Positions 8,764 to 23,876 of a stretch of DNA of 64,000 nt are shown one piece after another (within the stretch, counting starts at the first letter, position 1; every line of letters begins with the position of its first letter). The notes beneath the pieces are model-generated. The model had not been told where the DNA came from and did not search any database. It saw only the letters and a list, made by a program, of their open reading frames with translations. The translations under genes were made by a program, and so were the position numbers. Source of the DNA: Pseudomonas aestuarii (GTDB lineage Bacteria; Pseudomonadota; Gammaproteobacteria; Pseudomonadales; Pseudomonadaceae); assembly GCF_027988105.1 (NCBI RefSeq), contig NZ_JAQJZJ010000001.1, positions 682,001 through 746,000 on the forward strand, given 5' to 3'.

Positions 8764-9306
8764 TCAGCGGATGAAGGTCTTGCTCACCTCGCGAAACAGC
8801 GGGTTGCCGGCTTGCTCAAGCCATTCGAAGGCGACCATTTCCCGCGAGACGATGCTGGCGCCGGCTTGCTGCATGCGCGCCAGGGCCAGCGCCTTGTCCG
8901 AGGCCTGGCGCGAGCCGACAGCCTCCGCCACCACGAATACCTGGCGGCCCTCGGCGAGCAGGTCGAGTACGGTCTGCAGCACGCAGACATGCGCTTCGCT
9001 GCCGCACACCACGAACTGCGCGCGTTCGCCGCCGGCGCGCTTGAACAGCTCGCCCTCGCTGACGGCAGAGAAATGCAGCTTCTCGATGATGGCCGAGGCC
9101 GGGTGGCCATCGCGCAAGGACGGGATCGTCTGCCCCAGGCCCTTGCTGTACTGCTCGGTGAGCAGCACGGGCACGCCGATGCGTTGCGCCACCTGCTGCA
9201 GCCACAAGGCGTTTTCGGCCAGTGCGGCGCTGTCCTGGATGACCGGAAACAGGCGGGCCTGAATATCGATGATCAGCAGGGTTGAAGTCTCGGCTTTGAT
9301 TCGCAT
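8764..9306 (-). CDS. Isochorismatase-fold cysteine hydrolase (YcaC-like)
   Basis: A 180-residue single-domain protein with the Asp-Lys-Cys triad of the isochorismatase superfamily: Asp14 (LLIIDIQARL), Lys76 (IIEKLHFS) and Cys108 (AHVCVLQT). Size and sequence resemble the YcaC group, for which no natural substrate is firmly known. I chose ATG 9306; a TTG lies one codon upstream. It is 39 bases downstream of an M23 peptidase gene on the same strand, but I see no functional link. It is probably a cytosolic hydrolase of unknown substrate. Confidence 0.8.
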   Translation of the reverse strand: MRIKAETSTLLIIDIQARLFPVIQDSAALAENALWLQQVAQRIGVPVLLTEQYSKGLGQTIPSLRDGHPASAIIEKLHFSAVSEGELFKRAGGERAQFVVCGSEAHVCVLQTVLDLLAEGRQVFVVAEAVGSRQASDKALALARMQQAGASIVSREMVAFEWLEQAGNPLFREVSKTFIR

Positions 9307-9345
9307 CAACAGTCCTTCGGTCAGTCAGTGGAGCACGGCAATGTT

Positions 9346-10170
9346 TCAGGGTTTGAACGCGCCAATAAAAATGGCCGGGTCGATCCGCGCATCATTCAGG
9401 CTGAGGTTCCAGTGCAAATGCGGCCCGGTGGCGCGGCCGGTGGCGCCGACCTTACCGAGCACGCCGCCGCGCGGCAGTTCGTCGCCGACGCTGACGCCGA
9501 TTTCCGAGAGGTGGCAGAACATGCTGATCAGGCCCTGACCGTGGTCGACGAACACGGTCTTGCCGTTGAAGAAGTAGTCGCCGATCAGGATCACCCGGCC
9601 TGCCGCTGGTGCCTGGATCGGGGTGCCGCGCTTGGCGGCGAAGTCCAGGCCGGAATGCGGGTTGCGCTCCTCGCCATTGAAGAAGCGGCGCAGGCCGAAG
9701 GGGCTGGACAATGGCCCGCTGACCGGCTTGTCGAACAGCAGGTTGCTCGGCTGGCGGGCACTGAACTGCTGGTAGGCACGGGTCTGCTCGGCCAGTTCGC
9801 GGCCGATGCGTTTGAGGTTGGCGGCGTTGGGGTTGACCTGCTGCTGGTTCTTCAGGGTGATGCGCTGCTCGGCGTAATGCTTGTCGCCGACCTGGAAGCT
9901 CAGGCGCCGCGTACCGTTGAGCTCGATCTGCTGGCTGCCGGGTTTGGTCGTCAGGGGCAGGCCGACGATGGCGATCCAGCGCTGGCCGTCTTCGTGGATC
10001 ACCAGCACCGGCTTGCCTTGGTAAGTGGCGCGGGGTGGGCTGGCCAGTGGGCCCAGGTCGATCACGGCGACACCGCCGGGTATCGGCTGGTTGAGCAGGC
10101 GGGTGATAAAGCCTTCGGCCTGCACGGGCAGGGCGAGGCAAAGGGTGACGAGCAAGGCTAGAAAACGCAT
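9346..10170 (-). CDS. Periplasmic M23 (LytM-domain) peptidase
   Basis: The 274-residue product starts with a signal peptide (MRFLALLVTLCLALPVQA, cleaved near residue 18). A poorly conserved N-terminal region is followed by an M23 LytM domain with zinc ligands His172 and Asp176 (NPHSGLDFA) and the His251-x-His253 pair (PHLHWN). All catalytic positions are present, so it should be an active cell-wall or glycyl-type endopeptidase, unlike the degenerate EnvC/NlpD activators. I start it at 10170 because the signal peptide begins there; the longer frame adds 13 unlikely residues. It follows xseA by 54 bases on the same strand. Confidence 0.88.
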   Translation of the reverse strand: MRFLALLVTLCLALPVQAEGFITRLLNQPIPGGVAVIDLGPLASPPRATYQGKPVLVIHEDGQRWIAIVGLPLTTKPGSQQIELNGTRRLSFQVGDKHYAEQRITLKNQQQVNPNAANLKRIGRELAEQTRAYQQFSARQPSNLLFDKPVSGPLSSPFGLRRFFNGEERNPHSGLDFAAKRGTPIQAPAAGRVILIGDYFFNGKTVFVDHGQGLISMFCHLSEIGVSVGDELPRGGVLGKVGATGRATGPHLHWNLSLNDARIDPAIFIGAFKP

Positions 10171-10224
10171 GCGGTATCCCGGGTGCAGGGTGGATGCCGT
10201 TGTGCGCATCCACTTGGTGATTGA

Positions 10225-11604
10225 TCAGTCCAGCAGCGACAGGGTCGCCGGCTGCACGTGGTTGTCCTCGACCCGCACATCCAGCTCGCCTTCGCCCAGG
10301 CGTGCCTTCAGGCGCTGGCCGGTGTGGGTGTCGGCGGCGCTGCGCACGGCCCGGCCGCGCTCGTCGAGGAGGATGCTGTAGCCGCGGCCGAGGGTGGCCA
10401 GCGGGCTGACCGCATGCAGGGTCTGCACCTGGCTTTGCAGTTGCAGGCGGCGTTGTTTCAGGCCTTCGCGCATGGCCCGCGGCAACCGCTCGGCGAGGCT
10501 GCCCAGGCGCTGGCGTAGCAGTTGCAGCGTGCGCTCGGGATGCTGGCCGGCCAGGCGGGTTTGCAGGCGCGCCAGGCGCTCGCGGCGGTTGTTCAGCTGG
10601 CGCTCGAAGGCCCGAGCCAGGCGCATTTCCAGATCGTCCAGGCGCTGGGCGTGCTGGCGCAGGCGTTCGCCTGGGTGGCGCAGGCGGCGGCTCAGGCCAT
10701 CCAGACGCATGCGTTCGCGCTCCAGGCGGTTGTGCATGCGCATGATCAGGCGGCGCTGCAGGCTGTGCAGGCGCTGCACCAGTTCGCTGGCGTCGGGGGC
10801 CAGCAGTTCGGCGGCGGCCGAGGGTGTCGGGGCGCGTACGTCGGCGACGAAATCGCAGATGGAGACGTCGGTTTCGTGGCCCACCGCGCAGACGATCGGG
10901 GTGGCGCAGGCGGCGACCGCGCGGGCCACGGCTTCTTCGTTGAAGCACCAGAGGTCTTCCAGCGAACCGCCGCCACGGGCCAGGATCAGCGCGTCGAAGC
11001 CCTGGCGGTCGGCCAGTTGCAGGGCGCGGATGATCTGCCCGCTGGCTTCGCGGCCCTGTACGGCAGTGGGGATCAGGGTCAGGGCGACCTGCGGGGCGCG
11101 GCGGCGGAATACGCTGATGATGTCGCGGATAACCGCGCCGGTCGGCGAGCTGACGATGCCGATGCGCTTGGGGTGGGCGGGCAGGGCGATTTTGCGTTCG
11201 CTGGCGAACAGGCCTTCGGCACTGAGCTTATCCTTCAGCGCTTCGAAGGCCAGGCGCAGGGCGCCGTCGCCGGCCGGCTCGACGCTGTCGAGAATCAACT
11301 GGTAATCGCCGCGCCCTTCAAACAGCGAGACCTTGCCGCGCACCTTGACCGCCAGGCCATCGCGCAAGGCCTGACGAACCTTGGCGGCGTTCTGTCGGAA
11401 CAGCGCGCAGCGTACCTGGGCCTGGCTATCTTTAAGGGTGAAATAGATATGCCCGGAGGCCGGCTTGGCCAGGTTGGAAATTTCCCCCTCGACCCAGATG
11501 CCGGAGAACACATCCTCCAGCAGCAAGCGTGCGCGGTTATTGAGCTGGCTGACGCTGAGCACTTCGCGGTCGAGGTTCAGGCGTTGGAACGGGTCTTTGA
11601 TCAT
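10225..11604 (-). CDS. xseA: Exodeoxyribonuclease VII large subunit
   Basis: The 459-residue XseA has the N-terminal OB-fold (LNNRARLLLEDVFSGIWVEG...), the central catalytic domain with ILARGGGSLEDLW and VGHETDVSICDFVADVRAPT, and a long Arg/Leu-rich coiled-coil domain (about 290-400). With the small subunit XseB it degrades single-stranded DNA from both ends to oligonucleotides. xseB is not in this window. The start at 11604 gives MIKDPFQRLNLDREV, the usual beginning of Pseudomonas XseA; in-frame upstream codons at 11613 and beyond look like untranslated leader. Confidence 0.96.
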   Translation of the reverse strand: MIKDPFQRLNLDREVLSVSQLNNRARLLLEDVFSGIWVEGEISNLAKPASGHIYFTLKDSQAQVRCALFRQNAAKVRQALRDGLAVKVRGKVSLFEGRGDYQLILDSVEPAGDGALRLAFEALKDKLSAEGLFASERKIALPAHPKRIGIVSSPTGAVIRDIISVFRRRAPQVALTLIPTAVQGREASGQIIRALQLADRQGFDALILARGGGSLEDLWCFNEEAVARAVAACATPIVCAVGHETDVSICDFVADVRAPTPSAAAELLAPDASELVQRLHSLQRRLIMRMHNRLERERMRLDGLSRRLRHPGERLRQHAQRLDDLEMRLARAFERQLNNRRERLARLQTRLAGQHPERTLQLLRQRLGSLAERLPRAMREGLKQRRLQLQSQVQTLHAVSPLATLGRGYSILLDERGRAVRSAADTHTGQRLKARLGEGELDVRVEDNHVQPATLSLLD

Positions 11605-11711
11605 GCCCGGCATGATAAAGGCTTTGCCGGGCCGGCCATAGGCCGTTTGCCTTGACCGGCGGCGCCGGGGCATTAAGCTGCGCGGCTATTACCCCGGAGC
11701 AGAGTCCTTTC

Positions 11712-12263
11712 ATGAGCGAACAGCAAGCCATCATAGTGCCGAAAATCTCCAGCTTTCCCGGGCATGAAGCCCGGGCGCGGGCGATTGTGCGCTGGCTGGT
11801 GCAGCAGAATGTGATCGAGGCGCAGCTCAGTACCTGCGGCCGAATGTTCAACAAGATGGCCTATGGCATTGCCCCGGGTGCCCGGCGGGTGGTCGAGCGG
11901 CCGCAGTTGTTGCCTTTCGCCCAGCCGGTCAATGGCCTGGAAATTGTCTACAAACGCTGCATCTATACCCCGCTGCATGACTTCCTCGAGGAGGCCGGTT
12001 GTCCACAGTGTCGCCAGGAGGTGGGCGTGGAGCTGTTCGATCGTCTGGAGGACTGGATGCCCGGCCATAGCGACACCTTCCTCTGCCCGCTATGCGGTCA
12101 CGAAGATGACATCAATGGCTTCCTGTTTCTGCAGCCCTGCGGCTTTTCCAATCTGGGCTTTATCTTCAACAACTGGGCCGAAGCGGGTTTCAAGCAGAGC
12201 TTTCTCGACGAATTCGCTGCCCGACTGGGGTATCCGCTGTCCGTGGTTGAGGTCAAGCTGTAG
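11712..12263 (+). CDS. Conserved zinc-ribbon protein of unknown function
   Basis: A 183-residue soluble protein with no signal peptide. Two Cys pairs, C97-x2-C100 (CPQC) and C125-x2-C128 (CPLCGHED), are 25 residues apart, the spacing of a zinc ribbon. The N-terminal portion contains VPKISSFPGHEARARAIVRW. Such proteins in Pseudomonas databases often carry the label sugar ABC transporter ATPase, but there is no Walker A, signature or Walker B motif, so that label is not supported. The gene is divergent from xseA (107-base gap) and precedes the guaB promoter. I cannot assign a function. Confidence 0.75.
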   Translation: MSEQQAIIVPKISSFPGHEARARAIVRWLVQQNVIEAQLSTCGRMFNKMAYGIAPGARRVVERPQLLPFAQPVNGLEIVYKRCIYTPLHDFLEEAGCPQCRQEVGVELFDRLEDWMPGHSDTFLCPLCGHEDDINGFLFLQPCGFSNLGFIFNNWAEAGFKQSFLDEFAARLGYPLSVVEVKL

Positions 12264-12326
12264 CGCCGGTTGGCCGCCGCGTGCGCTGGCTGCGACAGGG
12301 CGCGGCATTACGGCCGATTGTTTGCA

Positions 12327-13861
<1,535 letters not shown>

Positions 13862-13870
13862 AAAATCGCC

Positions 13871-13993
13871 GGATCGCTGCTGCGCTGGCTCATGCGGCGT
13901 TGGAAAGCAGTTCGCAATGCTCATTGGCTCCAGCCAACTGCGCTTGCTCGCTACTTTCCGCCTTGCCTGAGCTGCGCTCGCGACGCGAATCCA
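13871..13993. repeat. Imperfect palindromic element in the guaB-guaA gap
   Basis: The left arm (GGATCG... through GGAAAGCAG near 13910-13918) pairs imperfectly with a right arm (CTACTTTCCGCC... through GCGAATCC), giving a hairpin of about 120 bases. The centre (TCGCAATGCTCATTGG) resembles the centre of the MITE-like element at 17746-17909 (TCGGAATGCTCATTTA), so the two look like diverged members of one family. Confidence 0.6.
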
Positions 13994-14087
13994 ACGATTT
14001 TTAATACTGTTGAGTACACGGGCTGCTGCTGTTGAGAACGATGGGGCAGCCCCGTGTCATTTGTGAATTCCGCTACGAGAGACGGCC

Positions 14088-15668
14088 ATGGCTCATCCTG
14101 ACATTCACGCCCACCGCATCCTGATCCTCGACTTCGGTTCCCAGTACACCCAGCTGATCGCCCGCCGTGTGCGCGAGATCGGCGTGTATTGCGAGCTGCA
14201 CCCCTTCGACATGAGCGACGAAGACATCCACGCCTTCGCTCCGCGCGGGATCATTCTCGCCGGCGGTCCGGAGTCGGTGCATGAACTCGATAGCCCGCGG
14301 GCACCGCAGGCGGTGTTCGACCTCGGCGTGCCGGTACTGGGCATCTGTTACGGCATGCAGACCATGGCCGAGCAGCTCGGCGGCAAGGTGCAGGGCTCGG
14401 ATCTGCGCGAGTTCGGCTATGCCCGCGTCGACGTGGTCGGCAAGGCCCGTCTGCTCGACGGCATCGAAGACCATGTCGACGACGATGGCGTGTTCAGTCT
14501 GGATGTGTGGATGAGTCATGGCGACAAGGTCACCGACTTGCCGGAAGGCTTCCATATCCTCGCCAGCACCCCGAGCTGCCCGATCGCCGGCATGAGCGAC
14601 GACGCGCGTGGCTATTACGGCGTGCAGTTCCACCCCGAGGTGACCCACACCAAGCAGGGTGGGCGGATTCTGTCGCGCTTCATCCTGGAAATCGCCGGCT
14701 GCGAAGCGCTGTGGACGCCGTCGAATATCGTCGAAGACGCCATCGCCCAGGTACGCGCCCAGGTCGGCGGTGCCAATGTCCTGCTCGGCTTGTCCGGCGG
14801 CGTCGATTCTTCGGTGGTCGCGGCCTTGCTGCATAAGGCGATCGGCGATCAGCTGACCTGCGTATTCGTTGATAACGGCCTGCTGCGCCTGCATGAAGGC
14901 GAGCAGGTGATGGCCATGTTCGCCGAGAACATGGGGGTCAAGGTGATCCGTGCCAATGCCGAGGCGCAGTTCCTCGACAACCTGGCCGGCGAAGCCGACC
15001 CGGAGAAGAAGCGCAAGATCATCGGTCGCACCTTTATCGACGTGTTCGACGCTGAAGCCAGCAAGCTCGACAGCATCAAGTTCCTTGCCCAGGGCACCAT
15101 CTATCCCGACGTGATCGAGTCGGCCGGAGCCAAGACCGGCAAGGCCCACGTGATCAAGTCGCACCACAACGTCGGCGGTCTGCCCGAGGAGATGAACCTC
15201 AAGCTGGTCGAGCCGTTGCGCGAGCTGTTCAAGGACGAAGTGCGGCGTATCGGCCTGGAACTGGGCCTGCCCTACGACATGGTCTACCGCCACCCCTTCC
15301 CGGGCCCGGGCCTGGGCGTGCGCATCCTTGGCGAGGTGAAGAAGGAGTACGCGGACCTGCTGCGCCGCGCCGACCATATCTTCATCGAAGAGCTGCGCAA
15401 CTTCGACTGGTACCACAAGACCAGCCAGGCCTTCGTGGTGTTCCAGCCGGTCAAGTCGGTCGGCGTGGTCGGCGATGCCCGTCGTTACGCCTGGGTCGTG
15501 GCCTTGCGTGCGGTGGAAACCATCGACTTCATGACCGCTCGCTGGGCGCACCTGCCCTACGAGCTGCTGGAGAAGGTGTCCAATCGCATCATCAACGAGA
15601 TCGAGGGCATCTCCCGCGTCACCTACGACGTGTCGAGCAAGCCGCCTGCCACCATCGAGTGGGAGTGA
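14088..15668 (+). CDS. guaA: GMP synthase (glutamine-hydrolysing)
   Basis: The 526-residue enzyme aminates XMP to GMP using ATP and glutamine. The N-terminal class I glutamine amidotransferase domain has the nucleophile Cys87 in GICYGMQ and the His/Glu part of the triad in GVQFHPEV. The ATP-pyrophosphatase domain has the PP-loop [10 protein letters not shown]. The C-terminal dimerisation domain ends PPATIEWE, the usual terminus. It acts directly after GuaB. A 15-base-pair hairpin follows the stop. Confidence 0.98.
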   Translation: MAHPDIHAHRILILDFGSQYTQLIARRVREIGVYCELHPFDMSDEDIHAFAPRGIILAGGPESVHELDSPRAPQAVFDLGVPVLGICYGMQTMAEQLGGKVQGSDLREFGYARVDVVGKARLLDGIEDHVDDDGVFSLDVWMSHGDKVTDLPEGFHILASTPSCPIAGMSDDARGYYGVQFHPEVTHTKQGGRILSRFILEIAGCEALWTPSNIVEDAIAQVRAQVGGANVLLGLSGGVDSSVVAALLHKAIGDQLTCVFVDNGLLRLHEGEQVMAMFAENMGVKVIRANAEAQFLDNLAGEADPEKKRKIIGRTFIDVFDAEASKLDSIKFLAQGTIYPDVIESAGAKTGKAHVIKSHHNVGGLPEEMNLKLVEPLRELFKDEVRRIGLELGLPYDMVYRHPFPGPGLGVRILGEVKKEYADLLRRADHIFIEELRNFDWYHKTSQAFVVFQPVKSVGVVGDARRYAWVVALRAVETIDFMTARWAHLPYELLEKVSNRIINEIEGISRVTYDVSSKPPATIEWE

Positions 15669-15673
15669 TCTGA

Positions 15674-15705
15674 AGCACAAGGGCAGCCCAGGCTGCCCTT
15701 GTGCT
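15674..15705 (+). terminator. Long hairpin after guaA, probable terminator
   Basis: Perfect 15-base inverted repeat AGCACAAGGGCAGCC / GGCTGCCCTTGTGCT separated by two bases, six bases after the guaA stop. There is no T tract on either side, so it may be a Rho-assisted end or a 3'-stabilising structure rather than a classical intrinsic terminator. Confidence 0.6.
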
Positions 15706-15851
15706 ATCTGTGCGGTCGGCGCTGCGTTGCCTCTACAGGGCGCTGGTCAGTCAGTATGCCAAATGAGAAGACTTAGCAATTGCATCTGGTTAAACTCGCA
15801 CGGCTTGAACAGCGGCACCGCTGATCGCATGGCTCGGTTACAGGATTGAAT

Positions 15852-17701
<1,850 letters not shown>

Positions 17702-17745
17702 AGACCTTCTCTACTTCAGGCTGGCAGCGTATAGCCCGAATAAGC

Positions 17746-17909
17746 CTAGCAGGCCGTTGAAAAACTACCTGCGTTGCCGATGCGTCGTTAAAAACAGGCT
17801 CGAGTGCGAGCCCAGTCGGAATGCTCATTTACAACCCGTAAACTCCACTTCCTCGCCTGTTTTTGCCTAGCTTCGGCTGCCTCGCCTACGTTTTTCAACG
17901 GTCTGCTAG
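17746..17909. mobile_element. MITE-like palindromic element (164 bp)
   Basis: Terminal inverted repeats CTAGCAGGCCGTTGAAAAAC and its inverted partner at 17890-17909 differ at one position. Pairing continues inward (AAAACAGGC near 17791 with GCCTGTTTTT near 17865), so the whole element can fold on itself. There is no ORF of note. It sits in the 524-base gap after tadA. No transposase that could move it is present in the window. Flanking bases do not show a clear target duplication. Confidence 0.7.
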
Positions 17910-18225
17910 TGTCGAAACAACGTTGCAATGTCGGTTCAGTGCCAGAGCATAGTGGGAGTAACCGGCAGGCTGGAGCGCGTAAGTTGATCGTGGGAGGCGC
18001 TTTAGCGGCGCTGGCGTGCAGCGCCCTCGAACGAGGCCGTCGCGGCTCAAGCCCTTCCCGTCAGTGCCTCGCTATCGGTCAGGTTCGAGCGTTGCAGGCG
18101 TTCCCCGGATTTCATCCAGGCTACCAAGCTGATGCGAATCGCTGCGCTCATCCTGCGCGGCCCGCGCTACTGCTGGTTGGTGACGGTGAGGCGTTTGGCT
18201 CAAGCGCTGGGTCGTTCATCATGCG
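17910..18225. other. Non-coding stretch between MITE-like element and mltF
   Basis: No credible gene is visible on either strand. Near 18104-18124 is CCGGATTTCATCCAGGCTAC, the right half of a GTAG...CTAC-type palindrome, and near 17993-18010 a GGAGGCGCTTTAGCGGCG segment resembling common Pseudomonas REP-like sequence. The stretch looks like accumulated small repeats. Confidence 0.5.
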
Positions 18226-19713
<1,488 letters not shown>

Positions 19714-19829
19714 TCACCATATCTCGGCAGTGAAGACGATAGTTCTGGCGCCGCCATGGGTGCCGCGGCGAGCGCTTTAGGCTAGAATGCACGGCCTCAA
19801 AGTACACCCCTTCCCAGAGGCTGTCCCCG

Positions 19830-22800
19830 ATGTTGATCCTGCGCGGCGCTCCCGCCCTTTCTGCTTTCCGCCACGGTAAATTGCTTGAGCAACTGACCAG
19901 CAAGGTACCCGCTGTGACTGGGCTGTATGCCGAGTTCGCGCATTTTGCCGATGTCACCGGAGCGCTCAGCGCCGATGAAGAACAGGTGCTGGCCCGTCTG
20001 CTGAAATACGGCCCGAGTGTGCCGGTGCAGGAGCCTGGCGGCCGTCTGCTCCTGACCATTCCGCGTTTTGGCACCATCTCGCCCTGGTCGAGCAAAGCCA
20101 GCGACATCGCGCGCAACTGCGGTCTGGCGAAAATCCAGCGCATCGAGCGCGGCATCGCCTATTACATCACCGGTGAGTTGAACGAAGCCGAGATGCAACT
20201 GGCCGCGGACTTGCTGCATGACCGCATGACCCAGCTGGTGTTGACCGATGTGCAAGGCGCCGCCGCGCTGTTCAGTCACGCCGAGCCCAAGCCGCTGACC
20301 GTGGTGGATGTGCTCGGCGGTGGTCGCGCCGCCCTGGAGCAGGCCAACGTCGAGCTGGGCCTGGCCCTGGCCGAAGACGAAATCGATTACCTGGTCAGCA
20401 GCTTCAATGACCTGAAGCGTAACCCGCACGACATCGAATTGATGATGTTTGCCCAGGCCAACTCCGAGCATTGCCGGCACAAGATCTTCAATGCCAGCTG
20501 GGATATCGACGGCGAGAGCCAGGACAAGTCGCTGTTCGGCATGATCAAGAACACCAACGAGTTGCATGGCGAGGGCGTGCTCTCGGCCTATAAAGACAAC
20601 GCCGCGGTGATCGTTGGCCACACTGCCGGGCGTTTCTACCCGAACGCGCAAACCCGTCAGTACGGCGCTCATCAGGAGCCGGTGCATATCCTGATGAAGG
20701 TGGAAACCCACAACCACCCGACTGCCATTGCGCCGTTCCCAGGTGCGGCTACGGGCTCCGGCGGCGAGATCCGTGACGAAGGCGCGACTGGCCGCGGCGC
20801 CAAGCCCAAGGCCGGGCTGACCGGTTTCAGCGTGTCCAATCTGCAGATCCCCGGCTTCGAGCAGCCGTGGGAAGTGCCCTATGGCAAGCCGGAACGCATC
20901 GTCACGGCGCTGGACATCATGCTTGAAGGCCCGCTCGGTGGCGCGGCGTTCAACAACGAATTCGGTCGTCCGGCGTTGACCGGCTATTTCCGTACCTTCG
21001 AACAGGCGGTCGATTCTCCTCGCGGCTTCGAGGTGCGTGGCTACCACAAGCCGATCATGCTCGCTGGCGGCATGGGCAACATCCGCGCCGATCACGTGCA
21101 GAAAGCCGAAATCACCATCGGTTCCAAATTGATCGTGCTCGGTGGCCCGGCCATGTTGATCGGTCTGGGCGGCGGTGCCGCCTCGTCGATGGCCACGGGC
21201 ACCAGCTCGGCTGATCTGGATTTCGCCTCGGTGCAGCGCGAAAACCCGGAGATGGAACGGCGCTGTCAGGAAGTGATCGACCGCTGCTGGCAGCTTGGCG
21301 AGCAGAACCCGATCAGCTTTATCCATGACGTCGGTGCCGGCGGCTTGTCCAATGCCTTCCCCGAACTGGTCAACGACGGTGGTCGCGGTGGGCGTTTCGA
21401 GCTGCGCAATGTGCCCAATGACGAGCCGGGCATGGCCCCCCATGAAATCTGGAGCAACGAATCCCAGGAACGCTACGTGCTGGCCGTCGATGCCGCCGAA
21501 TTCGAGCGCTTCAAGGCGATTTGCGAGCGTGAGCGTTGCCCGTTCGCGGTGGTCGGCGAGGCCACCGAGGAGGCGCACCTGACCGTTGCCGACAGCCATT
21601 TCGGCAACAAGGCGGTGGACATGCCGCTCAATGTGCTGCTCGGCAAGGCGCCGCGCATGCATCGCTCGGCAAGCCACGAAACCGAGCAGGGCGATGATTT
21701 CGATCCCAGCGGCCTGGCGATCGACGATGCCCTGACCCGTGTACTGCATCACCCGGCCGTGGCCAGCAAGAGCTTCCTGATCACCATCGGCGACCGCACC
21801 ATCACCGGTCTGGTCGCGCGCGATCAGATGGTCGGCCCGTGGCAGGTGCCCGTGGCCGATTGTGCGGTCACCGCCACCAGCTTCGACGTCTATACCGGCG
21901 AAGCCATGGCCATGGGCGAGCGCACGCCGCTGGCCTTGCTCGATGCGGCTGCATCGGGGCGTATCGCCATTGGCGAAACCTTGACCAACCTGGCCGCGGC
22001 CCGGATCGAGAAGATTTCCGACATCAAACTGTCTGCCAACTGGATGGCCGCCGCCGGCCACCCGGGCGAAGACGCCCGCCTGTACGACACGGTCAAGGCC
22101 GTGGGCATGCAGCTGTGTCCGGAGCTGGGAATCAGCATCCCGGTGGGCAAGGATTCGATGTCGATGAAAACCCGCTGGCAGGATGACGGCGCGGAGAAGA
22201 GCGTAACTTCGCCGCTGTCGCTGATCGTTACCGGCTTTGCCCCGGTCAGCGATATCCGCAAGACCCTGACGCCGCAGCTGCGCATGGACAAGGGCGAGAC
22301 CGACCTGATCCTGATCGACCTGGGGCGCGGGCAGAACCGCATGGGCGCCTCGATTCTGGCCCAGGTGTACGGGCAGATCGGCAAGCAGGCCCCCGACGTC
22401 GACGACGCCGAAGACCTCAAGGCGTTCTTCGCGGTGATCCAGGGGCTGAACGCCGATGGTCACCTGCTGGCCTACCACGACCGTTCCGACGGCGGCCTGC
22501 TGGTCAGCGCGCTGGAAATGGCCTTCGCCGGCCATTGCGGCCTGCACCTGTCGCTCGACTCACTGGCCGGTAGCCCCGAGGAATTGGCGGCGGTGCTGTT
22601 CAACGAAGAGCTGGGTGCGCTGATCCAGGTGCACAAGGACGCCACGCCGCAGGTGCTGACGCAGTTCAGTGCGGCAGGGCTTGATTGCGTCGCGGTGGTC
22701 GGTCAGCCGGTCAACAATGGCGAGGTGCGGATCAGCTTCAACGATCAGCCGGTTTTCGCCGGTCAGCGGCGCTTGCTGCAGCGCCAGTGGAGCGAAACCA

Positions 22801-23723
22801 GCTACCAGATCCAGCGCCTGCGCGACAACGCCGAGTGTGCCGAACAGGAGTTCGAGGCGTTGCTCGAGGAAGACAATCCGGGCCTCAGCATCACGCTGGA
22901 CTTCGACGTCAACCAGGACATCGCCGCGCCCTACATCAAGAAGGGCCTGCGTCCACAAATTGCCGTGCTGCGCGAGCAGGGCGTCAATGGCCAGGTGGAA
23001 ATGGCCGCCGCCTTCGATCGTGCCGGTTTCAATGCGATCGACGTGCACATGAGCGACATCCTTGCCGGTCGTGTCGACCTCGAGGCCTTCAAGGGGCTGG
23101 TCGCCTGCGGCGGCTTCTCCTATGGCGACGTGCTCGGTGCCGGTGAGGGCTGGGCCAAGTCGATCCTGTTCAACAGTCGTGCCCGCGATGGCTTCCAGGC
23201 CTTCTTCGAGCGCAAGGACAGCTTCGCCCTGGGCGTGTGCAACGGCTGCCAGATGATGAGCAACCTGCATGAGCTGATTCCGGGTAGCGAGTTCTGGCCG
23301 CACTTCGTGCGCAACCGTTCGGAACAGTTCGAGGCGCGGGTGGCCATGGTCCAGGTGCAGGAGTCGGCCTCGATCTTCCTGCGCGGCATGGCCGGTTCGC
23401 GCATGCCGATTGCCATCGCCCATGGTGAGGGCCATGCCGAGTTCGAGAATGAAGAAGCCCTGCTCGAGGCCGATCTGTCCGGTTGCGTGGCCATGCGCTT
23501 CATCGACAACCACGGCAAGGTCACCGAGACCTATCCGGCCAACCCCAATGGTTCGCCGCGCGGCATTACCGGCCTGACCAGCCGCGACGGCCGGGTGACC
23601 ATCATGATGCCGCACCCGGAGCGGGTGTTCCGCGCCGTGCAGAATTCCTGGCAGCCGGAAGAGTGGCAGGAAGATGCCGGTTGGCTGCGCATGTTCCGCA
23701 ACGCGCGGGTCTGGGTGGACTGA
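19830..23723 (+). CDS. purL: Phosphoribosylformylglycinamidine synthase (single-chain)
   Basis: The 1297-residue protein is the large single-chain FGAM synthase of gammaproteobacteria, converting FGAR to FGAM with ATP and glutamine. It has an N-terminal PurS-like domain, two AIRS-type synthetase halves ([35 protein letters not shown]) and a C-terminal class I glutaminase with nucleophile Cys in [10 protein letters not shown] and the late His/Glu ([16 protein letters not shown]). The start at 19830 gives [14 protein letters not shown], the normal N-terminus. TAGAAT at 19783-19788 may be the -10 box of its promoter. Confidence 0.98.
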   Translation: MLILRGAPALSAFRHGKLLEQLTSKVPAVTGLYAEFAHFADVTGALSADEEQVLARLLKYGPSVPVQEPGGRLLLTIPRFGTISPWSSKASDIARNCGLAKIQRIERGIAYYITGELNEAEMQLAADLLHDRMTQLVLTDVQGAAALFSHAEPKPLTVVDVLGGGRAALEQANVELGLALAEDEIDYLVSSFNDLKRNPHDIELMMFAQANSEHCRHKIFNASWDIDGESQDKSLFGMIKNTNELHGEGVLSAYKDNAAVIVGHTAGRFYPNAQTRQYGAHQEPVHILMKVETHNHPTAIAPFPGAATGSGGEIRDEGATGRGAKPKAGLTGFSVSNLQIPGFEQPWEVPYGKPERIVTALDIMLEGPLGGAAFNNEFGRPALTGYFRTFEQAVDSPRGFEVRGYHKPIMLAGGMGNIRADHVQKAEITIGSKLIVLGGPAMLIGLGGGAASSMATGTSSADLDFASVQRENPEMERRCQEVIDRCWQLGEQNPISFIHDVGAGGLSNAFPELVNDGGRGGRFELRNVPNDEPGMAPHEIWSNESQERYVLAVDAAEFERFKAICERERCPFAVVGEATEEAHLTVADSHFGNKAVDMPLNVLLGKAPRMHRSASHETEQGDDFDPSGLAIDDALTRVLHHPAVASKSFLITIGDRTITGLVARDQMVGPWQVPVADCAVTATSFDVYTGEAMAMGERTPLALLDAAASGRIAIGETLTNLAAARIEKISDIKLSANWMAAAGHPGEDARLYDTVKAVGMQLCPELGISIPVGKDSMSMKTRWQDDGAEKSVTSPLSLIVTGFAPVSDIRKTLTPQLRMDKGETDLILIDLGRGQNRMGASILAQVYGQIGKQAPDVDDAEDLKAFFAVIQGLNADGHLLAYHDRSDGGLLVSALEMAFAGHCGLHLSLDSLAGSPEELAAVLFNEELGALIQVHKDATPQVLTQFSAAGLDCVAVVGQPVNNGEVRISFNDQPVFAGQRRLLQRQWSETSYQIQRLRDNAECAEQEFEALLEEDNPGLSITLDFDVNQDIAAPYIKKGLRPQIAVLREQGVNGQVEMAAAFDRAGFNAIDVHMSDILAGRVDLEAFKGLVACGGFSYGDVLGAGEGWAKSILFNSRARDGFQAFFERKDSFALGVCNGCQMMSNLHELIPGSEFWPHFVRNRSEQFEARVAMVQVQESASIFLRGMAGSRMPIAIAHGEGHAEFENEEALLEADLSGCVAMRFIDNHGKVTETYPANPNGSPRGITGLTSRDGRVTIMMPHPERVFRAVQNSWQPEEWQEDAGWLRMFRNARVWVD

Positions 23724-23876
23724 CCGCGAGGCCTGGGCTGTTCTGCTGGCCCTCTCTCATTCTTGGGAGCGGGTCAGTCGTTACCTCTGGTGTCTCCATT
23801 TAACGGTCCTTGAGGCGCAGTGCAGCCGCCCGGATGCTGTCCGGGTTGGTCTAACCATTGTCCTCGGAGTGCATCC

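Noticed and set aside
9452-10948. Minus-strand 498-codon frame across the M23 peptidase and xseA genes
   Set aside because: Pro/Arg-rich low-complexity translation; it crosses two well-supported genes in another frame.
11712-12263. Label sugar ABC transporter ATPase for this gene
   Set aside because: No Walker A, signature or Walker B motif can be found; two CxxC pairs point to a zinc ribbon instead.
19797-22547. Very long antisense ORF (over 900 codons) opposite purL, and similar long antisense frames opposite guaA, guaB, der and recJ
   Set aside because: They mirror strongly biased GC-rich codons of real genes, have no recognised domains and no ribosome-binding sites; shadows of the sense genes.
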